DNA of 64,000 nt from contig JASFXZ010000016.1 in NCBI GenBank assembly GCA_032209605.1, positions 5,270,001 through 5,334,000 of the forward strand, read 5' to 3'. Source of the stretch: Mactromeris polynyma. Its lineage: Eukaryota > Mollusca > Bivalvia > Venerida > Mactridae. Of the stretch, positions 55,901 to 64,000 are shown piece after piece. The notes under the pieces are model-generated. The model had not been told where the DNA came from, made no database searches, and worked only from the letters and a program-made list of their open reading frames with translations. The position numbers and the translations under genes are program-made. Within the stretch, counting starts at the first letter, position 1, and each line of letters begins with the position of its first letter.

Positions 55901-57834
55901 ATCTAAAGAAACTTATCATTAAGATCCTACCTTATTCACCTTTTACTAGATTGTAGCAAAAACACTGACTACATTATCTCTAGGCTTTATTTGAAAAGGG
56001 TTTTAAATGTTATGCTATAAATATTTTTTCATGATTTCAGGTAAGTTCCTTGACGGACCAGATCACATGCAACTCCGAGCCAATGGTCTGTGAATTTGTG
56101 TCGGAACAAAGAGATGATGATTATGTTTATGACATTTATTACACAAACAGTCGAGAATTTGACTTCCGTTTGTTTGAACGAGATCTGACTTTCGAGGCCT
56201 TCGATAGTGATTTAATGATTGCTCGTGCTGGTAATAATGACGATGATGAATTTGTTTACGCAGATGATAATGATGATGAAAATGCTGAAAGTAATTGGAG
56301 AAATGATTATCCTGATGAAGATCCAAGATACTATGAAACAGACCGATCCAGATACAACTATGAAACTGGTTTGTTCCCTCTAACTATTTCAGATTGAATA
56401 CATGAATTTTATAGAATTGTCATCAAAAAAGTTGTTTTACCCAGCAAACTTGATATCATGTATATCCTGTTGCTTCATTATATAGTGCAGGTGTGTGGTC
56501 ATTTTGAGTCTGCTGTCATGTGAAGGCTAGATGATCGAGTGGCTTGATCATGTACATAATCCCTAAATTGTATCATAAATTTTGTTAGTAAAAATAATGT
56601 TTTCTTTCGTAGTTGCAGCAGCCATCACTTCAAGGCGTTTGTGACTTCATATGGTCTGGATTGGCTATTGTGTTATTAAAGGTGTGTGACATCATAAAAT
56701 GTTTAAAAGTCTTATTTATGATATCAAACAAGTCAATAGGCCGCTATTGTATACTTTACCTCAATGTATTTCAGACATGACCGAGTATGAAGCATTTGAA
56801 ACAGAGACTGGTAATCAGCTGGCTGATTGGATGTCATGGAGATGTAATATTGGTGAGTTGTCATCTAAATCATTTTATTGTATATACATATGAGCGCCAT
56901 GTAAAATTTCCAACCTCTTATTTAAATGACGTCATTTCCATAAAACGTCATATGTGACGTCATCATGTACTGACAGTATAAAGCAATATGAAAACGAAGT
57001 GACCATATGAGTAAATATGGTTTCATGCTTGCAAATAGTGACATATGTTGCGTTTTCTTGAAATGTCACTTACAAACGAGGTTGTAAATAATCCAAAGTT
57101 TAATGTACTCTTGTCTTTGTTTAATGAATAGTTTAAAATTGTGTTTCATTTCTAATAACACATTTTTATTCCTGTAAACTGCACAGACAACCGTCTTCTC
57201 ATTGATTGCTGTGCAGGTATTGCTTTGATGTAGATTTCTTGTCAGATTTTATCATCGAGTCCATAGGTTCCATATAAGGTAATACAGCATACTTGTGAAT
57301 GTATGTAAATTCATGATTCATACAAAATACATGTTGAGATATTTTATAATACTGGGACCTAGCATGATACAATGTGGCTGAGAAGTTGAATCTTAAGGTT
57401 GTCATGACAACAACTTGATCCATGACCTGTGTGATTAGCCATCAAATACATTATGCTTTGTCCTGTTACTATAAGGACTGTCCTGGACAGGTCAAACCTT
57501 GGTGCTCATCTGGTGATTCTGAGTTCGAACCCAGATGTGGGCATGTTCTCTATGCAAGGAAATGGTCACATGATTATAGCAGAATAGGCTGGTACTGGTT
57601 TGGTTACAAGGCTGTTGGATAAGCTGCCTAGTTGCCATGTATATCTGAAACACTTTGCTTAATCCTGATCAATATTTAACTTTCTCAGATGCTGGTGAGA
57701 TATCAAGTGACGATGATGAAGTTGTCGATCACTATGGAGACAGAGGCTCATCATTTGATGCTTACTATAGACGTGTGAAGAGGGAAACTGAAGAAAATGA
57801 TGGCGAGGACTCTGGGAAACTTGATATCTTGTAG
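52930..57834 (+). CDS. SLC7A6OS: SLC7A6OS/Iwr1 homologue, six exons, 486 aa
   Basis: Homologue of yeast Iwr1, which guides assembled RNA polymerase II into the nucleus. Exons 52930-53091, 54229-54354, 55074-55694, 56041-56368, 56775-56852 and 57689-57834 join to 486 codons plus TAG. Exon 1 has the basic amino-terminal motif VVRVKRRRNEDPLEVLLLAAKR, shortened here as VVRVKRRRNEDP then LLLAAKR, which serves as a nuclear import signal in Iwr1. Exon 4 holds the acidic Iwr1 core: DDDYVYDIYYT and NWRNDYPDEDP. Exon 6 continues SSDDDEVVDHYGD. The protein is longer than the human one (309 aa as I recall), mainly because exon 3 encodes a 207-residue low-complexity insert with one CPNCG knuckle. The ATG is chosen because the basic motif begins there. 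Exon 4 starts with gtaagt, a donor-like sequence after the acceptor. Confidence 0.93.
53248..53798. mobile_element. MITE with ctcggccc-rich arms, copy 2
   Basis: Left end taaagggtcaactcggccc, right end gggccgagttgaccctgaat. Flanked by a perfect 8-bp duplication, caagatgg (53240-53247 and 53799-53806). The arms hold fewer ctcggccc modules than copy 1. Shared interior: 'gttgttcacacattc', 'cggcata', 'tatatatcgc'. It lies in intron 1 of the SLC7A6OS-like gene. Confidence 0.9.
54355..55073. other. Intron 2 of the SLC7A6OS-like gene with repeat fragments
   Basis: It contains a solo 'caggcatgaga' end of the MITE family at 15799 (near 54597) and a fragment 'tcaagggactcccatttt' to 'tgctgtgcatccctgg' (54836-54912) that is also found at 40490-40570 and, more decayed, near 22190-22380. 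No gene seen. Confidence 0.55.
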
Positions 57835-58767
57835 CATTCTTCTGTTAAAGGGCATCCAGTTCCAGTTATTTGTCAAAAAATTTAAATTTAGAAATAAGCT
57901 CATAAGTCATTGAGATTGAAATGAATACATCTGATAATTTGTAAACTCTCTCCACCCATTGTGAGAAAATGGTTTTGTAAAGCTAGTAATTTGATGTGAT
58001 TTTTTTTCTTACCATTGACATTTCGGACCATTTAGAATCAGGTGTCCAGTGTATTAATCACCGATCTCAGTATCAGTCATGTTTGGTTTATTTTTACCTG
58101 CCCATGGGCTTTAAGGTTGCTGGAGTTGATTCTCTCTTCACCTCTCTGTTGTGTAGTGTTTCTAAGTGCTTAAATTGGTGATATGTATGTAAAATAATGT
58201 TATGGTCCATAAATAAATGTATTTTTCATTGAAATGTTTTAGTTTGTATGTAATGGACCAATCTGCACTACATTCTGTAGTTATCTGTGATGTTTGTTGC
58301 CAGAGAGTCATACTGAACAGTTTGTCTGTAATGGTTGCATTGTATTGTTGAATATAAACTGGAAATAATGATTTAATGTCAAAATGCTTGATGATACAAA
58401 ATAGGCTCGTAGAAGACTGAGGTGTCATTGTTGTAGCCTCAAAATTTGAAACAAATGCCATCATGTACATATTTGTGTTGTTTTAAACCTTAGTTGGTGT
58501 ATCCTCATTTGACAATGGTGGCGACCTGCTTCATAACATCCAGACTTCATCATTTAAAGTTGTCCTTTACCAGTGGCTAAAAACTTGTGATACCGTCTGG
58601 TCCACCTTAACTTCCGACTATAGAGCGACACTGTTGGAAACCTTGATACATTTGTAGTACAAAAGTCAGAGACATCGATTATTCCTGTGTACAAGCCTAC
58701 TACATGTAGTATATAACACTAAATATTTTATTTGTATTCTTATCGACAAATGCTTGGAAGAACAATA

Positions 58768-59047
58768 GATAGTTCCCACATCTACAATATTTACCTCCCT
58801 TGATCTTATTCATCAGCCATTTTGCCTATGATCATTTGTGAAAATACTGAAGAGAATTTGCATGTGACAATGACTTTTTCTTAAACTTTCTGAGCCACCC
58901 CCGGCATGAACATGATGAATAAGTTATTTTTATATACCCGATTTTATTTTATCATTGTTTACATTATATTCCTATAAGGAAATTTGCCTATCATATGGCC
59001 GACTATTTAGAACAAGGGAGGTAAATATTGTAAATGTGGGAACTATC
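58768..59047. mobile_element. MITE with gatagttccc ends, copy B (both ends intact)
   Basis: It starts gatagttcccacatctacaa and ends taaatgtgggaactatc; the inverted ends pair over about 35 bp, through 'tatttacctcccttg' and 'caagggaggtaaata'. It lies in the intergenic region downstream of the SLC7A6OS-like gene. Confidence 0.85.
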
Positions 59048-60175
59048 GATTCAAATCCAAATAGAACAAATATTGTTTACAACTGTCTCCATAAAATTGG
59101 TACCGACTATCAATTATACATGTCATACAGTATATGTATGGAGTGTTTTACTCCAATTGTGTCCTGGTACATGTAATGAACATTGCTTCCTTGGGAAAGG
59201 AAGAAAACTTAAGGTCCTATACGTAGTGATGGATAATCTGACAAATTTCTTAATGGATTATCAGATCAGTTTGAAAACTCATAATCGATAATCCTATCAG
59301 AAATAATCAAAATATTGAGCTTTTTTGTATAAGAATAATGCTGACAGTTTAATTCATTATACAAATTTATTTATCTTTTTTTTTAACTACATTTAACATC
59401 GATGGGGTTTTACATGAGTATTATATCATAAGAACATTTTATCATTCAATAAATATTTGACTACTATTGACTAGATGTTTTGTACATATAACGTTAAAAT
59501 TTAAATATATATAATATCCTAATTATTGAAATAACACTTCAGTCAAAATTCATGATCATAATCTATTATTGCAGTTCATAATTGATTGTCGCCGACGTCG
59601 GATGTCTAGCGACGATTTTTCGATTATTTTCGATGATCGCGCCATCACTGCCTATTGGTGTAATTTTTCTCCACCTAAACTGTAAACATTGAAATGTATA
59701 CATACATAAGAAACAGATTTGCTTTTTTTGGCTGATGGCTTTTAAACATTTCTGTGTCATCTTTTGAAAAACAAATGCAATACTTCAAATATGCCATGTA
59801 TGACCATTTTGTGATTTCTGTAAATTACTAGTATGCTTCCGTAACTACTGTATGTGTATTAAATATCTGCGCACAAGTATTGATGACATTAAAACTAAAA
59901 TATACTAACATATTTTAATCTGTGATCTGTGATGTTAAGTAACATGCTTCTGTGCAAACGTCGGAGTGTAAAGAAAAACACGAGAAACTAAGTTTAACTA
60001 ATGTTTCGACATTGATACCGAATTTGGGGTGTATTTAAATTTGAGAATATTATTGATAATGCAGGTATTTGTAAACTAATTGTATTTACGACCCTTAATA
60101 ATAAGAAACAGAAAAAAATGTAAACTTGTGTTGGCCTATACTCCTATACAAAGTTTGGTATGAAATATTGCAATA

Positions 60176-60420
60176 GATAGTTCCCATATCTACAATATTT
60201 ACCTCCCTTGTTCTTAATCATCAGCCATTTGATAGGAATAACCGATAAGCACAATCATATTGGAGCTGCATGTGGCAACCACTTTCTGAGCCAACTTCCC
60301 ACATGGGCACAATGAAATATTTACTTTATATATCTGATTTGATTTTATCACCGTTTACATTATATTCCCTGTGAACTTTCAGCAATTTGCCTATCACTAT
60401 GACCGACAATTCAGAACAAT
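60176..60420. mobile_element. MITE with gatagttccc ends, copy C (right end lost)
   Basis: Left end gatagttcccatatctacaa and interior match copies A and B up to 'gacaattcagaacaa', where the family's right inverted end should begin; the sequence then diverges. Intergenic, about 460 bp from the stop codon of the glycosyltransferase. Confidence 0.8.
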
Positions 60421-60883
60421 ACTATAGTTTACTTCTCGTGCATGCCCTGAAGCAGTACTGTCACACAGACGGACGATCAAAACGGAAATATTTGGCTACA
60501 CCACAAGCTTCAGCGGTGTTAACTTAAACGCGACATTAACATAGACAAGCTTATGTAGTAATACATGTACATACGATAAGTAAACCTGCATCTCGAAATG
60601 AGTAACCGAGTCCGAAAATACCAGTCTTGTTCCAACCGCAGAGGACTAATTTCCATCATATAATCTAACTGGTGCTGATGACGGAAAACTGGGCACACGT
60701 TCAGAAATTCATTAGATATGAAACTTGAATGAAAAAGACGAACTTCAACTCCTTCTTCATTGTTTTATGCCGCCCAACGTAAATTGCTCCACTATTTAAC
60801 ACTATTCATTTTAATGGAATGTGGGAGCGGTTCTATGATGATCGGTGTTGCTATGATGCTCCTCCACGTGACTGCTTCAACAC

Positions 60884-61793
60884 TCAGTGCATATCCATGG
60901 GAACATCGTCAAGATAGGTCCACACCGTCTGCACATTGCTTATCAACTCTGCTCCAAACTTGTCCGGAATTACTGTGTCAACAACCTTCTTATTAGGCTT
61001 GTCTTGACCACCGCCAAAGCTTCTATAGTGATGTAAAAATGAAATATTAATTGGTACGGATTGAACATGAAGCCACTTCACTTCATGAATCATAATCTGA
61101 GAAACTGTTGCAGTTCGAGCTATGTACTTTGATCTCATTCTAGAAACATGAAACAGTCTTTCATGCTCAAGTTTCTGTAAGGTAACAAGCTTGTACTTGT
61201 CCACTAATGTTTTGTTCATTGAAGCAGTAACTCCACCTACCCATTCTTTTCTGAAGAAAGTGTTTCTGAAGAGATAGGCTTCAGCATTGCCATCTAAACT
61301 CTCCAACATGTCCGACCAGTTGTTCGTCTGTTCTGAATGCGGAATAATGAATTCATCCAAATCTAGGTTCACTATAAACTCAGATTTATTTTTATTTCGA
61401 TATAAACAATCATTTAAAGCAGCGACTTGTCCGAAATAATGAATGTCAGTGCCCATTGGAAGCTGCCAGTTCACGACTTCCGTTATGCCTCGTTTTGAAT
61501 AAAATTTCAAAACTTTTGCAACGTTGTCAGCAATGGAATTGTTGTACACGATTATCTTTTCAGCCCCTAGCATTCTATTTAACTCTATCCATTCTACAAT
61601 TTCATACGCGCGAGCATACATTAAATTTAATGGCGACAGACAAATTGTGAATTTACGAACATCCTCTTTCGCTATACTGTTCCTTTCAACAGTCATCAAA
61701 TTTGTTGGCGTGTCACAACTAGTTGTTACCATGGATACGTACAATGGTACTTGTTCTGATGACAACCGACAATTGTACAGACGTACAGTATAA
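60884..61793 (-). CDS. Glycosyltransferase family 92 protein, terminal exon (302 codons)
   Basis: GT92 (formerly DUF23) enzymes are Golgi type II membrane proteins; nematode GALT-1 adds galactose to core fucose. The exon opens at an acceptor (ttttcag, 61794-61800 side) and runs to TGA at 60884-60886. Family motifs in order: EIVEWIELNRMLGAEKIIVYNNS, split here as WIELNRMLGAEK and IIVYNNS; HYFGQVAALNDCLYRNK; and the metal-binding DLDEFIIP, with YLFRNTFFRKEW after it. The frame enters the exon in phase 2, so at least one upstream exon, carrying the cytosolic tail and membrane anchor, is missing; I could not identify it between 61794 and 64000. The catalytic domain appears complete. Sugar and acceptor are not predictable from sequence. 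Confidence 0.85.
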
Positions 61794-62572
61794 CTGAAAA
61801 GAAAATGAACAGATTAAACTTAATTCACACCAACCACTGGGTATATGGTCGTCCCTAAATTCGAAAATAGGCGGACAAGTACCTCCATTAGTTTGTGTGT
61901 TGGTTTCGAGAAAACTTACTGACTGGGAAGTTTCACTCATAAACTTCCTTGCGTATTTAAGGAAGTTTGTAATTTTGAAATATAATTCATGGACCTTACA
62001 AGAATTTATAGCAATCACATCTATTTCGAAACTTCTCGAAGTTTACTTTCGCTGTTAATAGCATGTTCAAAGTTTGTAATAAGTTTTTAAGATCGTTTGA
62101 GGTAAATTCTTATTTCGGAGTAAAATATCATGATGATGCATGTATGCGGCGACTAACAGAGTATTTAATTTTCTATTAGACAAAGTACGCGGTCGGAATA
62201 GTTAACCTAATTTCTTATGCAGTCAAGCTGATGCCTCAGTCCGGGTGGGGAACATTTTATTATGAGTCTTGTAACACAGAAAATGTCGAATCAGTGTACT
62301 TGTAATGTAGCAAACTTGTATGGAGACAAACCTTAAATATATTGAGATCAGTATTTTATCTCATAAACGATGTTTTATCTACATTTATAAACTAGGGTTA
62401 CTAATATTTACTTGATGATATTATGATTATCAATATTCGGACTTTCAGCTAAACTGGTTGGTAAAGATCTTAAAGATTATTTTTGAATTCTGTCTTGATT
62501 TGACAAGGTTGCGAGGTTATAACTAAAACGAAATCAATCGTTAGACAAGTTTTTCACACTCTTTTACCTGTC

Positions 62573-62638
62573 CTGTGGTATTTCATGGGTCACGTGGTAT
62601 TTCATGGGTCACGTGGTATTTCATGGGTCACGTGGTTG
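62573..62638. repeat. Three 19-bp repeats, each carrying a CACGTG E-box
   Basis: Three copies of cacgtggtatttcatgggt-type units stand in a row, giving CACGTG at 62591, 62610 and 62629. CACGTG is the palindromic binding site of bHLH-zipper factors (USF, MAX, TFEB, CLOCK type). It lies about 800 bp upstream of the known glycosyltransferase exon and is joined to a dispersed element extending to about 62720. Confidence 0.8.
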
Positions 62639-62720
62639 TTGGTGGTGGCAGGGATTTGTTTTAGACCTGTTCTCGGAACAAGTCACATTGAAATATGCGG
62701 AGGTTTTATATTTACATGAT
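62573..62720. repeat. Dispersed element with ggtggcagg core, copy 2
   Basis: Same order as 30205-30325: 'gtggtatttcatgggtcac' steps, gtggttgttggtggtggcag, then a hairpin tgttc-tcg-gaaca followed by agtcacatt. It lies upstream of the glycosyltransferase, in the same orientation relative to the gene as copy 1. Confidence 0.6.
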
Positions 62721-64000
62721 TGTCTGTATTCGGAGGATGACTTCTGTTCACGTTTGATTGGTTTCTGTTGATGAATACTAAGATGAATAAATTAACGCCA
62801 TTCTACAAGAAGAGTTGAAACTGTAATCTAGGGATAAATTGCACAATTAGAAACTCGGTGAAGTCATAGGCACATCACGAAATGTGAAGGGCTTTGATTA
62901 TAAACACTAGCTACTATCTCTGTGCTGTAAGACTGACCGCGAACTGGTGTTTGAATTTATTTTCAGGACCGATCCATATCAATTTAGGTAAATAAATACT
63001 CGCGTGCAAAAAAAACCTCTAACGGCTGTTTGGGTTTATTTTTTTATATCAAAACACAACCGTGGCCTTTTCACTGTCAAGTGAACATTTCAATTTACCT
63101 ATTTTGAAATGTAATGGTCCAGGTAAAAAAAACAGAACTATGTATGTAAGGTACTCAATGATGCTAATAAACAGAACCACAACGGAGAACGTTGAAAATA
63201 CGATTTAACACGATTTCTGGTTTATAATATTTACAATGTTATACTCTTTATATTCGTAGCTAGAGTATAATATACATTGTATGTGTAATATGTTGGAAAT
63301 GGTATCCTGCAGTATAATGCGATGGGATAGCAAAATGGTTTCAATGTTACACACCATATATAGGCCTATGTCTTTTTCGGCACAGCCGTATCACACCCGT
63401 TAATATCACCACAACATTCGCGTTATGGGTTAAAAATGTCCCAGTACGACTTCCGTTGTGGTGCCAATCGTCAAAAAAATGGATGTTGAAAGTGAGCATG
63501 ATCAGAAACCTGTAAGCAGGATTTAAAACAACCTGGGAATGAAGTGCTACGCAAATACGTCCAGGCTTTAATTTAAATGCAAAATATTGAGCAAATAGCA
63601 AAATCCGACCTTGTAGATCCCGCACCCGTTGTGCTCGAGCAAGGGTGTTGATCATATCAAAATCTGAATTGTAATCAATAATATTAAATTAATACTTGTT
63701 AAGATGATCCTATTTTTAGTTTTTCGGTACCACAACTAGTTCTATGTCAATTTTCGTCAGTCGCATAGCCTTAATACGATAACTGCTTTTCCGGAAGTGG
63801 CGCAAGAATAACATGTAAGTGAATCGGTTAAAAAATAGTTCAACATCTGAGCGTAACCTGCATAACATACTCAATACTGGTGGTAATATTTACTGCGCGA
63901 CAATAATGATTCGTACCTTCTGTGAGTCTGGAAGTATTGAATACAAAACTAGTGTTACTTGCCGAAAAACTTAAGAGCTTTCAGCGCTTTGATTTATCAA
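62721..64000. other. Right end of the window, no gene recognised
   Basis: AT-rich sequence with no exon I can defend. A 102-codon minus-strand frame at 63347-63655 has no recognisable family, no signal or membrane segment, and no clear splice context. The missing first exon of the glycosyltransferase may lie here or beyond the window. Confidence 0.5.

Larger units (their letters stand above)
57835..60883. other. Tail-to-tail intergenic region, SLC7A6OS-like / GT92
   Basis: 3' flanks of two convergent genes. A likely poly(A) signal for the plus-strand gene is aataaa near 58213. Two MITE copies (58768-59047, 60176-60420) are listed separately. The rest is AT-rich, with a GC-richer patch 'gtcgccgacgtcggatgtc' near 59587. 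No other gene is supported. Confidence 0.6.

Noticed and set aside
63347..63655. 102-codon minus-strand frame considered as the first exon of the GT92 gene
   Set aside because: No membrane anchor, no donor in the required phase that I could defend, and no similarity to GT92 stems.

Overview
This is AT-rich, intron-dense animal DNA with canonical GT/AG introns and many short dispersed repeats. The reading 'bivalve mollusc' is an inference. It rests on an intact Ty3/Gypsy element with the architecture of the clam element Steamer, on repeats with the 'aagggccataact' and 'gacggacgg' signatures I associate with bivalve genomes, and on tRNA-derived SINEs. I cannot name the species.

Layout. Positions 1-2403 are a 28-bp minisatellite, cut by the window edge. 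It lies inside an intron of a large minus-strand gene running from 29356 down past the left edge: a TDRD12 homologue (Tudor, DEAD-like helicase, CCCH finger, two more Tudor domains) of the piRNA pathway. I could join 34 coding exons in one frame (5163 nt, 1721 codons). Divergent from it, on the plus strand, is a complete MPHOSPH6 homologue (31657-40854, 5 exons, 160 aa), a cofactor of the nuclear RNA exosome. Its second intron holds a complete Steamer-like LTR retrotransposon in antisense (33479-38544): two identical 200-bp LTRs, 5-bp target duplication, primer-binding site, polypurine tract and one uninterrupted 1331-codon Gag-Pol frame. After a tail-to-tail gap comes a minus-strand S28 serine protease like PRSS16 (44125-52846, 12 exons, 504 aa). 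Its start codon lies only 83 bp from the divergent start codon of an SLC7A6OS/Iwr1 homologue (52930-57834, 6 exons, 486 aa). Last is a minus-strand family-92 glycosyltransferase (60884-61793, terminal exon; amino-terminal exon not found).

The genes do not form an operon. Two divergent pairs (TDRD12/MPHOSPH6 and PRSS16-like/SLC7A6OS) probably share promoter regions. The cells concerned would differ: TDRD12 acts in germline transposon silencing, while MPHOSPH6 and SLC7A6OS are housekeeping nuclear RNA factors. It is notable that a structurally intact, apparently very young retrotransposon sits about 5 kb from a piRNA-pathway gene.

The non-coding space is filled with small elements that can be grouped by their ends: a MITE family with 'ctcggccc'-rich arms and 8-bp target duplications (two copies, one just upstream of the MPHOSPH6 start codon), pogo-like MITEs ending CAGT...ACTG flanked by TA (four copies), three families with CAGGG/CAGGC ends, a family with 'gatagttccc' ends (three copies), a family with 'tttagaggtag' ends (two copies), and a tRNA-SINE (two copies). 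All exon boundaries were read by eye from splice signals and frame continuity; none has transcript support here.
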